Origin: Talinum fruticosum
Taxonomy: Eukaryota > Streptophyta > Magnoliopsida > Caryophyllales > Talinaceae
Length of the DNA: 64,000 bases
NCBI GenBank assembly: GCA_021018815.1
Contig: JAITYX010000021.1
Coordinates: 5,361,001-5,425,000, forward strand
Direction: 5' to 3'
The notes under the pieces are model-generated. The model made no database searches. It was not told the origin of the DNA and saw only the letters and a program-made list of their open reading frames with translations. The position numbers were made by a program, and so were the translations under genes. Each line of letters opens with the position of its first letter. Positions within the stretch are counted from its first letter, which is position 1. Below, in pieces: positions 1 to 11,900 of this stretch.

Positions 1-418
1 CCAACCATACCTGTGTTTTACCTTCTGACACTCCATGTCTGCTTTCGGATGTTGCAATCTACTTGTTACATGTTTGCCAGGTATAGCTGTATATGGGTAT
101 AAACTGCATAAGTTACAACATTTTGCTACTATATAGATATTAGAGTAATCTGGAAGGGTAGTGCCTCAATAGTTTTTCTTTTGGCAAGTGTTTTGGGCTT
201 GGGAGCCGGGGAAATACTTAAACCAGACCTTTGTTTCCTCCTTAAACTGGAAAAAGTAAAAGCATAAAAAGAGAAAAATATAAGAGACAGAAAGCTAGTT
301 GATCAATCAGAGTCTGCCATAACTCTTGACTTTGATATGCATTGATCAGCTGAAGGTTTTGCTTCTTCACTAGTGACCACTATCCACTTTCCCTTCTGAT
401 CGTTCCTCTGTCTTGCAG
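1..418 (+). other. Intron of the AVT6-type transporter gene
   Basis: No coding match to the expected upstream AVT6 exon (which should end just before HPI) is visible here, so the window most likely opens inside an intron. It ends in a pyrimidine-rich tract and the TCTTGCAG acceptor at 411-418. Confidence 0.6.
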
Positions 419-1523
419 TTCATCCAATACAAAACGAGCTCGATGACCCAAACCAAATGCAAACAGTTGTCAGAACATCCCTCTCCCTCTGTGGAACGGT
501 ATACCTAATGACAGGCTTATTTGGGTTCCTCCTTTTCGGAGACTCCACTGCTTCCGATGTTCTCTCAAACTTTGACACAGACCTTGGCATTCCCTACAGC
601 TCGTTACTCAACAGCATTGTCCGTGTGAGCTATGTGGGCCACATCATACTCGTGTTCCCCATTATTTTCTATGCTTTGAGGCTAAACTTTGACGGCCTAA
701 TATTTCATAGGGCAAGAAGAGCTCTGGCTTCAGATAACTGGAGATTTGCATTCGTCACTTTGACTTTGATTGTGATTATTCTGTATGGAGCTATATTCAT
801 CCCCAATATATGGATGGCATTTCAGTTCACTGGAGCCACAGCTGGATCCTTACTCCTCTTTATATTCCCTGCTTCCATAGTGCTCAAGTATGTATTCTTC
901 TTTATATTGTTGATCATTTTGTGCTTTTACGATGAAGCCGTGGAGAATCCACTGATTTGATGGCTAAGCCTTCTGTTTGGATTGATTGTACAGAGGGAGA
1001 GAGAAGGGGAAAAAGTCATTTAAGTTTATTTACCCTTGTTTGGGAAATTAAAAACATGCGAGAGGAGGGGAATGCATCACCCCTTTCATTCCCGTGATCT
1101 CAGATTTTCTTCCCCTCCAATTAGGTGTTCATGGGGGGGAATGTGAGGATAATCTCATCTGTAATAAACTCAAACAAGGTGAAAGTTAATCATCTCCTTC
1201 ACCTTCCCCTTCCCCTTCCTTCCATGCCTTTCCCTCTATTACCCTCCCCTTAGTCCTTCCCTTTCATAAAATCCCCTTCCCCTCTGTTAAGAGTTGAGCA
1301 GTGACTCAAACATTAACTTGTATTTTACCGATATGGTGATTGAATGATCTTCTCCTTAATCTTCTTATAAAACAGTTCTTTTTCTCGATATCTCAGGGAT
1401 CGTCATGGCATAGCAACAAAGAAGGACAAGAACTTTGCCATCTTCTTGATCATTGTGGCCGTGTTTGCAAATTTGGTTGCAATATACACCAGTGCAAGCT
1501 CCTTGATTCCGAAGCGTTCATGA
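419..1523 (+). CDS. AVT6-type vacuolar/ER amino acid transporter, C-terminal part (two last exons)
   Basis: This is the 3' part of a gene whose earlier exons lie before the window. Exon A (419-887) starts after a TCTTGCAG acceptor and reads HPIQNELDDPNQMQTVVRTS, then several membrane helices (residues LFGFLLFG, IILVFPIIFYALRL, FAFVTLTLIVIILYGAIF). Exon B (1397-1523) starts after TATCTCAG, continues DRHGIATKKDKNFAIF with one last helix, and ends IPKRS-stop. The junction makes an intact K codon. The HPI.NEL.DP.QM block followed by VRTSL, LFGDST and GIPYSSLLN is characteristic of the AVT6 branch of the amino acid/auxin permease superfamily (SLC38-like). Family members export neutral or acidic amino acids from vacuole or ER. 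No frame break is seen. Which AVT6 paralogue it is cannot be decided from the C-terminal third. Confidence 0.88.
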
Positions 1524-2271
1524 CAACCATTTATATGCTTTTCCTACTCGTTTTTACTGCCTTGGTCATTGCCTCACAGTGGCTACTGCTGGGCAAATAG
1601 GTGTTGAATTGTGGGGGGAAAAAATTATATGGTATGTCTCCGAAATTCATTTGTTGGCAGAAACGGGGCAGTGAACTAACTGCCCAGGTTTTTAGACGGT
1701 TTTCTTGTGCCATTATTTACTTTTAATTTCTGTTTCATGGTATGGTAATCGGCAATTTTGATGTGGCTGATGTGCCATTCAGTTTCATATTATTCGGCAA
1801 TTTATGATTTGTAATCCTACTACCTTTTCTTGTTTGCAGTAAGGTGATTTAAATTAGTACTAGTATTAAATGTATGAGATTTTTATATTAGATGATATCG
1901 TCAAATAGTTTTGGTAAGACGAAGATTTTAGGGTTGATTGTCTCTCCAAAGAAAAAGGCTTTCAGTTGATCGGTGACGAGATAGTTATCGAATGTTGTCT
2001 CTGTAATAAATTTTATTGAACTTACTTTATTATTTCAAACATTAGACGGCTTTCAATTTTTTAACTTATAATTTTGGACTTTCACGACCTTAATATTGCT
2101 GGTTTTCTTTAATTTTGTTTTGGAAGAGTGATCATGATGCTATTAGTTAGTCAACCAAGCAATCAATAGATCCTATCCCAAATTCTACAAACGTTGATTA
2201 AAAAGGAAATTAAAAAAACCAAAATTCAACGTACATACCCGCGTTGATCTCATTCTCATCTATGCTTTCCT
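1524..2271. other. 3' flank of transporter gene and spacer
   Basis: Contains the presumed 3' UTR of the transporter gene and then AT-rich spacer leading into the TATA box of the next gene. No further coding region is supported. Confidence 0.5.
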
Positions 2272-2280
2272 CTATATAAA
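2272..2280 (+). promoter_or_regulatory. TATA box of the small secreted peptide gene
   Basis: CTATATAAA lies 107 bp before the ATG at 2387, a normal plant distance for a TATA box plus short leader. It supports the short ORF being a real gene. Confidence 0.6.
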
Positions 2281-2386
2281 GAGGAGAAAGATAAAGTGGA
2301 AATTAGTTAGCTCTCCAATAATATTAATAATCAAAATATCAGTTCCATAAAAAAAAAAAAAAAAAAACACACAAACTCCAGCGAGA

Positions 2387-2590
2387 ATGGTGCAGAATAA
2401 GAGCAAACCATTGATGTTTATTGCCATGATTGCCTTCATCCTCCTGGCATTCGTTTCCGGCAAAACGGTAATCGCCGCCAAGCATCACCGTCGCCCCCAC
2501 CATCACCCGCCGAAACACCGTTGGGACACCGAGCCAGAAGTCAAGCCGAGCCCCAAGGCATGCCTGCCAGAGGGGCCAAGCTGCTGATGG
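2387..2590 (+). CDS. Small histidine/proline-rich secreted peptide (66 aa)
   Basis: I do not recognise a named family. The ORF encodes 66 residues. A basic start (MVQNKSKP) is followed by a hydrophobic core LMFIAMIAFILLAFVSG, a convincing signal peptide. The remaining roughly 35-40 residues begin KHHRRPHHHPPKHRW, then an acidic stretch (DTEPEVKPSP), then a two-cysteine end CLPEGPSC. The His/Arg/Pro cluster could bind metal or cell wall; the two terminal cysteines could close a small loop. Both are inference. The gene has a TATA box, a leader with an A-run of about 20 just before the ATG, and no intron. It does not match the terminal motifs I know for PIP, SCOOP, CEP or CLE peptides. The signal peptide, TATA box and codon structure make a real gene likely, but homology would be needed to confirm it. 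Confidence 0.6.
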
Positions 2591-3313
2591 CACTAGCTGG
2601 CTTGTATAGTTGTAAGGCTTGCTCTCTTCAGGGACCTGGCCTTGCTGACAAGTTTGTTATTTAATTTGCACCTTGACTTGTTTCTTGGCTTATAATAGCT
2701 AATAGTTTTTGGAGACTTTTGAATTGTATTGGATTATAATTTTTATGCTCTTGTGTGTTGTGTGTGCTCTATTGTATTGTGTGTTTGCAATGAGTCTCGT
2801 GAGTGTGGTGTAATGATTGGTGTTAAAATGAAAACAGATAAATAAATAAATATTTATCGTCATATTATTTATAATTTAAATTATTAATTTAAATATTATA
2901 TTAATTTTTAAACAAGGTAGCTTAACACTAAAAAGAACGGGGTAAAGAATTTGAACATACCAATGTTACAAAAAAAGGCATCAAAAAAAAAAATAGTTGA
3001 TGAGAATTGGTCATACTATACACTTCTGAGAGCAATCAACCAATCACATACACACACGAAAAGGCGGAGGAGAAGGCGGGGAAGTGTAAGAAAACAGGAG
3101 AGAGAGTGAGAGACGAAACAAACAAGCGCCACCGCCGCCGTGAAGGTTGGGATAGCTCCGCCTTCCTCCCTTTCTCTCTCCCCTCTCTATTCTCGAAAAA
3201 CCATCTCAGCATTCTTGAAAGCTGGAAAACCCCAAAAATATAGTACTACTAATAAAAACAAAGAATCCATTTTTCTCTCGCCTCAGAATCGCCCTTTCAA
3301 TCGAAACAAGCCC
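2591..3313. other. 3' flank of peptide gene and promoter/5' UTR of the RING gene
   Basis: Holds a GT/TG-rich 3' UTR (2740-2820), an AT-rich patch near 2850-2920, then a GA- and CT-rich purine/pyrimidine leader (3050-3200) typical of a plant 5' UTR. The open frame extends upstream from 3314 to a Met codon at 3140, so the exact start of the RING protein is uncertain. Confidence 0.5.
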
Positions 3314-4692
3314 ATGACGACGACAAGAACAACATCAACAGCAATGGCGGAGGTCTTCTCTAACCCCCATTTGTCGAATTCTCGCTCTCTATCCTCAATC
3401 ATCTTCGACCCAGAAAGCTCGATTAACCGATCTCCTCTCTGTCCTGCCCTCTCGCTATCCCAATCAGACCTCAGCTCCTGCGACACGGACCTGGAAACTC
3501 GCGATTTCGATTTGGACCCAATTTTCGAACCTTTGAGCTGCGATTGCCCTGATGAAAATGATGATCAGGTGAGCTTCGTCACCAATTTGTTCGACCGTTC
3601 TTCCGAAAATGACCTCAATCCCAATTCCCAGGTGGGTTTGGAACTGGAGTTGGGTAATAGTGAGGTTGATTTAGAATTAGGTTTAGGTTTAGGGTTAGGG
3701 TTAGGGTTGGGTGTTGCTCCTTCACGTCAGCCAGCTGAAGAAACGCGTCATTTTGAGGGTCTGCGTGTGGTTAGTATTGATTCTGAATCGGATTCTGAAG
3801 ATGAGTTCTTGGGTGATTTGGATGATGTTGGTATTGCTTTTGATGGGATTAGTGATTTTGATCGTCCTCCAGTTTGTTGGGATTATCTCGGATTTAACAA
3901 TCGAAGAAACGACATAGATAATTTGGAGTTGGGAAGAGCGGATGACATTAGTCGGAGCCATGAGAGAGAAATAGAACTTTGTAACATGGCTGAGGATGAT
4001 GATGATGATGATGATGGGGGTGATTTTTTCTTTGGCCGGTGTCATGATGGCTTTGATGAAGATGATGATGATTTTGAAACCCCTCTTCAGCTGGATGATG
4101 ATGACGGTCATAGAGACGCTGGGGAAGAACCAATTCTCTTTGACAATTATCAGGAGCAAGAAGAACAAGAAGTGATGATTCAGTCTGATACCGATGAGGG
4201 GGTGAATTTGGTGTTGAGGAGGCTATTAGAGACTTGGAATGGGAGATACTATTAGCAGTCAACAATTTCAACAGAGAGGTCTATGATATGGGTTTCAATG
4301 TGGACATGTATGAGGCCATTCTTGGTGAGGTGGAGGACCGAATGAATGACTGGAAGGGAAGCCCTCCAGCTGCTCGGTCAGTTATTCAGAACCTTCCCAC
4401 TGTTCGTTTATCTCGCGAGAGCTTGGAGGAGAATAGTGTTGTTTGTGCAATCTGCAAAGATGAGGTGTCAGAGGAAGAAATGATGAGGCAGCTTCCTTGC
4501 TTACATTACTACCATGGTGATTGCATCACACCATGGTTGAAGATGCGCAATACTTGTCCTGTTTGTCGGCATGAGCTGCCCACAGATGATCCCGAGTACG
4601 AGTACAGGAAAAGGGAGAGGGAAGAGCTCAATGCTGATGGTGTTGTCTCTCTGAATTCACAGGTTGAATATGATTTCCATGTCTTTCTTTGA
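3314..4692 (+). CDS. RING-H2 E3 ubiquitin ligase with acidic N-terminal half; one frameshift in the assembly
   Basis: The C-terminal part has a complete C3H2C3 RING: CAIC, then CLHYYHGDC, then CPVC, followed by RHELPTDDPEYEYRKRE. This arrangement, with LEWEILLAVNN upstream, matches the CIP8/RING1-like plant E3 family, which moves ubiquitin from E2 to substrates. The N-terminal half is serine-rich then strongly acidic, with a run of seven or more Asp from a GAT repeat and a Gly-Leu repeat near 3676-3711. Start options are Met at 3140, 3314 or 3344; I favour 3314 or 3344, because residues before that look like translated leader. The frame ends at 4253-4255, but the conserved EAIRDLEWEILLAVNN is encoded one frame over, and the switch falls at the GGGGG run 4198-4202, where six Gs would restore the frame (459 aa in total). 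A splice donor at 4662 (CAG|GTTGAA) could extend the gene. Confidence 0.82.
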
Positions 4693-5900
4693 ATATTGTC
4701 TCATTTGCTCTTTGTCTGTATTGGTTTTTGGATATAGTCAATGCTGCTATGCTATATAGATAGTATCATGAAACCTAGCTGGATCAATTTGATGCAAAAT
4801 CAGGTAACTGTAATTTTGCGAAATCAAATGTCTGATGTTGTATAGTAATCTATGCTGTATAGTTCAAGCATTAAGAATTTCATGGTCGTGGTGTTTTCCC
4901 TCTGGTTGATCTATTTGTACTATGATGTCCCCGTATGAGTTTGTGAAGGTGGTACATATGATTCAAGAACGATATGTTATGTAGTCAGTCAACTAGTTAA
5001 GTCAGTTGCCAAGGTATTGTGGAACAAGACGGTGCTAGCTAGGTTATGTTTTGCTAAGCCAAGCGATGGATTGAAATTTAAGGTTCTAAAACACCATAAT
5101 TGAGTCAAAATTTGAACTTCATGCCATTTTTTTTATGTTAAAGATGCCTGCTTGTACGACGATTGATTGTCTTAGTGTTGCTGTTTTTGTTGAAGATGTA
5201 TGTAACTTTATAACAGCTTTCTTAGTGCGGCAAGTGTTGTGGTTATGATTATGATGTTTGGTGATGGACAGAAGATAACTTCTGGTCTCTATACTGGGCA
5301 ACCCTATTTCATATCTTAAGTTTTGTTCCCTGAAGGAGAGCATCATCTTTAGTTCGCTTCCTGAGACTAATGTGGTGCTAACATAGGAATGTATGTACAT
5401 AACTAATTAGGAAATCATGCTTTGTTGAGGTTAAAAATTGAGTATATTGAGGGCAGGTGTGTGATATTGAATTTAGCAAGGGAGTAGCAAGGCTGTAACT
5501 GTAAGCTTTATCCTTGTCTACTCTACTGAGGACAAAGGAGGATTCTAGTTCTATATTTCTATGGTACCTGATGAACTTAATATACTCTACGTTAGAGTTT
5601 CCCGGTAGTATCCCTTTTCTGATGAAGACAAATTTGGAGGAGATGATTTTGGCTTCGCATCCATGTCGGGGGCAGGGGGTGGATTATTTCTCTTCGAGCG
5701 TTTTGCAATGTGTGCAGACTTGTTTCGAAACGCTGCAGGTTGACCAAGTTATGTACCAGGAGACATCAAAGGTTTCAGAGAATAATGCAACAGGGTTGTT
5801 GTAACCTGTGAGCTCTTTTGGTCAAAGTTCGGAGATTCCATCCAAAACTGTGATGTTGTTCTTTTTAAGTAGATTTATTACGAGATCAGATTGGATTATC
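4693..5900. other. 3' flank of the RING gene
   Basis: Moderately AT-rich sequence without a recognisable coding region. An open frame at 5514-5804 has no recognised motif. Because a usable donor sits near the end of the RING frame, this stretch may contain a 3' UTR intron and a terminal exon, but nothing proves it. Confidence 0.35.
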
Positions 5901-8900
5901 TCTCTGCCTCGTAAAAGCCCAACCCAAATTCTGCCTTAGCTAGAGTAAAGATATGTAGATGTTGATCCAATAGTGAAGAATTGAAGATCACCTGGGCTCA
6001 ATCTTTGGGCCTCATGAACCCCACGCCTTTCTCCATGAACTACTAGGTTTCTGGGATATGCAATCCACTGATCATGAGTTCAGGCTAGGGATACCTACTC
6101 TCCTAGTCCTAGTATCATCGTTGACAATGCTTTAAAAAAGGAAAAACCTTGATAGATATCGAGGAGAGGTAAACAGTATAAGAAATATATATATACACCG
6201 AAAACCAGTTATTCGCGAACTATTATAGGAGTCATACATATCCAGAGTTGAATAAAATAGATGTGTTAACATTGTGGATATCAGTTTCTCAAACTTCCGG
6301 CTTTGTTTAAGGTGAACAAATAAATTTTATGTCTATTTGAAATGTGAATGGTTATAGCGAATGTTGGTTCGTGCAAACTTAATTGCATCAATCAAGTTGA
6401 ACCAAACGTTATAAACACTTAATCTTTTTACGGAATCTTATTTACATAAATTACATTTAAGAAAGTTTTACTTTATGATAATCGGGAAATCTCCAAGTAT
6501 ATAAATAAAGCCAGAATAAGCTAGGTCTAGGTTAATAGGTTATGAAACAAAATAGAATGAATTAGTGTGTAGGTTGATATCTTATGAATAAAAGAGGGAG
6601 GGGACATTATTTTCAATGATGCGACATAGAACAAAAATAAAACAAGAGTCAAATGAATTCTCCAAAATGCCACTAGAGAATGGACAAAATATATATGAGT
6701 GGGGAGCAAAAGGATACCATTAATATGTCACAAATCTAGCTTCAATGTCTTAGCTAATTTACATTAGAAAACAAAATGGGTAGGACAAAAGTGTCAATTT
6801 CAATTTTAATAAAAGCAAGCTTAGGCCACTAATTATTTTTTTTTTTTTCCTAAAGATGATTTTCTGTTTTTATTGGGTGTGCCTCTTGTCTTGAGGTTGA
6901 AGTGAAGTTAGTTGTTATAAATCTATGCAACATTGGCTTTTGATTAATTTATTTATGGAAGTTTACTAGAAAGTAAAGTGGCTTATTTTCTAATTAAATC
7001 AACCAAAAAATAAAGAAGACAGAAGAAAAGAGGCAAAGAGGAGTTACAAATTTTCAAAAGTTTTTGTTAGGTGTTGAAATTCTATTGGGTTATTCTTTGT
7101 ATTTTTCGATGATTTATAACTTTAATATTATATTTATTTCACCCTTTTCTCTTACGTATTTGTAAAAATAAATACATTATTATTATATTAGGCTAACAAC
7201 AGATAGAAATTCATATAAAACATAGCGAATCAATATTCAAATTAACACCTCTACACCTGTGCTAGGCAACACTGGCACAAGAATGTGGCATTTAGATTTC
7301 TCCATTGCCTACAAAACTATATATCCTTGATATTATTGTATAGCCTTTCAAACAATAATATCTCCTTTTAAATTTGATATTACTCAATTATCAATCCTAC
7401 TCCATCTTTATAAGAATATATCACCAGTGCATAAATCGTCATCACATGAAGAGTTCAACCAATCCACTCCTTCGAGAATATTTAGAACTGTCTCAATTAC
7501 TTAACATCTTATCTCTACAATTTAAATATCTAGTAATTATGCTCATATCTGATTCCCGGTTAACTCAACTAATATTTTATAACAGCTCCATGAATTGACC
7601 GTTTTAATTGACGTGTTGCGAATTGTGTCGATCGGATGATGTCAATAAGAAGTAAGCTAAAAGAAAGCCAGCAGGAATTCTATGAATCTTTTTGATGACA
7701 AGAATCCAACCTTAGATTGAGGAGAGACAAACATATGTATTATCAGCCTTTGAGCAATTGGTTCATATGTCTGCCCATATCTTTTGCATATTTGGAATTA
7801 AGATTTAGGCATATCATCACAAACCCTAAAGTTAAAACAAAACCCAAAAAATAAAGGGAAAAGGAGAACACTCTTTATGGATATGCTTGTTATGGATATA
7901 TGTTTCTTTTCCTCTTTGATTGCTTTGCTACACTTGTAGGCTCTGACTCTCTTTTGACGGGATTTTGGAGTTGGAGAATCTTAGTAAAGAGGAATTCTCT
8001 TTTGCATGTTCAAATTAGGTTAAATACGTTTCGGCGTACACAATTAACAGTTAATGATTAGTTTTATCAGCGATTATCGGGTTTCTAGTTTTGTAAAAGA
8101 CACACTTACATGACCTATACCGACATTTGATAATTAAAGAATTCAGTAATTAGACTTTTGAAACTTTTGATGGTACTTTTAATTAGTTACATTCGTGATT
8201 AGTACTTAAACAAATGTTAGTGGATGTAGAAAATAATTTTTAAAAAGTCCTATAATTATTTTTTTTATCGAAATGGTTAAAGATAAGTCTTTATCTTTTG
8301 ACATTTTAAAATTAATTAATGACCAATCTAGTTAATTACTAGTATTAATTAGACTTCAAACCACCTCAACTCATCATAATTCATAAAGTAATCTCAAGAA
8401 AGGAAATAGTTTTAGGCTTAAACCAAATGATAATCTGCTTTGATATAATGATAATGACCCATTTGACTATTTAAACATGGGAATAATTGGCTATTTTGGT
8501 GACAGCAATCTAAATGACAGTGACAATGAAAAATCAATTAATTATTCGATCACACTAGAAAATTGGTGATTAGGATCATTTTTGTCTCATTTACAATAAT
8601 TTGGTGCGAGAAAACAAATACCAACTTAATTAGCCCTAAGCCTTTAATTATTATTTTATTTTACTCTCGCAAAAACCCTAATCCATGCATATTTGTTCTT
8701 AAGTATATTTGTACATAATAAACCCTAATTCTTCCCATCTTCATGCTTTCATATTATTGTTGTAAGTGAAATTAGTCTATATTTTTGGAGTGTTCATTAT
8801 CAAAGTTTAGAAGGAAATTCCAATCTCTTGAATCGGTAAAAGATATAATTCATGAAGTGTGATAATAATGAGTCAATATTCAAACCAAAAAGGAAGTATT

Positions 8901-11900
8901 ACTCGATCTTTATATTCTTGTATTAATACATATTGTCTGTAATAACTTAATAAAAACAGTGATTTTAAATCTCTTTTTTAGATGGATGCCAGGTGTAGAA
9001 AATCTTTTAGTATCATAAGAATAAAGTCTATTTATAATGAAACAAAACTATAACTTTCAAGGTTTTTTTTTTTTTTTTTTGTCTATAGAAGCCACAAAGG
9101 ATATTGTGGGAGGGAGAAATTGAAATTGAGACCTACTATACACGGGATCTCATTCTTAACCATGAGGACAAGACCTCATAATTTTAAAGTTATGTTTAAT
9201 ATGGAGTAGTGTTAGATCATTCAACTGATAAAGTTTATGAGAATTGTACTCGCCATTGTTGTTGTTGAATTTCATTTTCTATATAAACAAAATTTTGTTT
9301 TAATTTATTTAGAGTCACTTTAAAATATATAGATCTTACACATTTTGAAAGTACATCATACTACGGGAACACATACTATCAAAAGCTACACAAACAAATT
9401 TACATTAGAAACTAAATATACCAAAAAAAAATAAAAAATATAGCTATAATATCTGAAAGCATATATTTTTAGAAATATGTATAATAATTTACCAAGCACA
9501 CGATATTAAAGCATCCAAATCCACCGAAAAGAAAAGACAAAAATGAGTGAATGATCAAAGAAAGCAAGCCGCACCACTTACATACTGTCATGGTCACTGA
9601 TTATACGTATTAACTTGCTACCATTATTATCATTTATTGCCTGTTTTTTGCTTCATGACAAATGATGTCGTCATAATTACAATTCCACATTTTTGCGGGT
9701 GATCAATAATTGATTTTAATAATGTTTTAAAAGAAGAAGTTCAATTTTTTTTTTTTTCGAGAGATTCAAACTTTGATTGAAGATACAAAAGTCTATCTCA
9801 ATTATTACGGTTGTGTGTACTTTAAATAAATTTTTCAAAGAATGAATGAACACATGCCGATTGGTTAGCCAAATTTCCTAGTTTCACGGGTACAAAACTC
9901 ATACAGAGCAACTTCCTTCGGCTATAAAGGCCGAGAGGTAAACAAGCATGCCATTAACCAATTAAATAATTTGTAATAGGGATTCGATGAATTAGATCAT
10001 TTATGTAGTCTTACTTAAACCTTTATTTCCCGTTAGTTCATAAATCACATATTATTTAATATAAATTTATGATATTTATAGATCGAACTATAAGTCAATT
10101 ACGTAAAGACATTTTTCATACGTTATGTTTTATTTTCTAATTTCCTTCAATTCCGACTTTGTTGCATCAAACATGAAACAATTCTTTGTTGAGTTAAAAG
10201 AATAATCCTTTTTAAAGTTCAAGAAATAAACCGCAAACATTAATCAAATGACATTTACCTAATTTTTTTTCTTATCTAAAATTTAAATTTTGATAAGTTT
10301 CAAAGGACAAAGAATGCAGTCAATCTTGGAGCTTAATACATTTAATTTTTTTGGGTCACTAATATGTCTATGAGGTGAGAAATTCTTTATGCAATTTTTT
10401 CTGGGCATGCTTCTTGTTTAAAGTATTTTATGCTTTTTAATTTGATTACATTGAAGTAAAAGTTTCTCTAATATAAATAAAAGTCTATATAAATATATTT
10501 TTGGATAAACTGTTAATTCGATTTCTAAACTATGAATTTTAAATTATTCTTAATTAATTTACTTTTAAAATGATACAAAGAAAGCATCTTATTATGCACC
10601 TTAAGCATATTACTACATACAATTAAAGTGCAACAAAATTAAATAGTATAATCCATAACAAAATTAAAAATAATCCCTAAAAATTAAAAATTTGGTACAT
10701 ACCCTTTGGAAAATGGAATAAAATTGGCCACATTCTTCACATTTTGCCACCCATAAATAAAATAACCAAGTTTCAAGTTGGCACAAACTTTCTTTTTATT
10801 TATTTTTTTCCTACTTGGCACCCCCATTCATTCAACTTTATGTTGGTGAGCTTTTGATTGATATTGGATTTAACTACACTTTGTGTTTCATATTCTTGGA
10901 CAATGAATCTTCCTTTAGATTTTGATTATGATCCATCACCCCCTAGTCACTACCCAAAAAGCAAAACTACCGATAGCGAAGTTAGCAAACATATTTAAGA
11001 ATGTCTATTTTTTAATATTTTTAAATTATTTATTAATGTCGTTTTAATAATTTCATAAAATTTAAATTTTTAAACATAAATTTTAACTTTTTTTTCCAAC
11101 ATTGTCCTGGACACCCTTGAAAATCAAAGAGCTTTACCCCCTAAAAACTATTACCTTTAAAAGTTTCTCTATCGGATATAAATAAATGACATTCTTATAA
11201 TATTGTAATTTTAGCAGAATCCAGCTTAGTTTTTCTTTACATAGTGCGTTTTCTTTAATTCTTTTCATTTCTATTTTTTTTTTTTGGTTTTCAAAGAGCA
11301 AGTGTATATGCAATCTAAATGATAAAATATTATTTAATATATTTTTTTAAAAAATACATTTACGATTGTATAACAGAAGTTTTCAATAAACCTAAGCATG
11401 TATTACATAACAATAATATTAAAAATTTTCATTAGAAATCCGCATATAATAAAGTAAAAATTTTAAAATATTAAATGTATGTATCATTTGTTCAGCACTA
11501 TCACAATTTAATAAACTAAGGGGTGTATGGAAAAGTTTGAAAAGTTTATTACAATTAATACTTGAAATTAACATATTATCTATCACATTTTGGTGAAATT
11601 ATGCTAATTGCCATTGAAACTATACTTATGTGAGATTTTTTTAGTTCATATTTTTTTCACTTCTTAAATAAAAGTAGAGGATGATTATAAATGTTTAAGT
11701 TAATATTTTCTATATTTTTATCAATAATTTAATCTATCATAATAAATAAATAGTTTTGTCACATAAATCTCAAATATATTATTAAAAATAAACTTTAAAA
11801 AGATATAAATAATTAAAATTGTATTGAAGGTATAAATGTAAGATAAAATATCACATAATTCTTAATTAATTTTGAGAAAAAATGAATATGGAATAAAAAT

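Noticed and set aside
3722..4271. Two long minus-strand frames with Ile/His runs
   Set aside because: They are the antisense of the GAT repeat and acidic coding sequence of the RING gene.
9060..9190. Poly-T led segment resembling a SINE (also 9740-9830 and 54700-54790)
   Set aside because: Similar edges are seen, but no pair of copies aligns well enough in this window to define an element.
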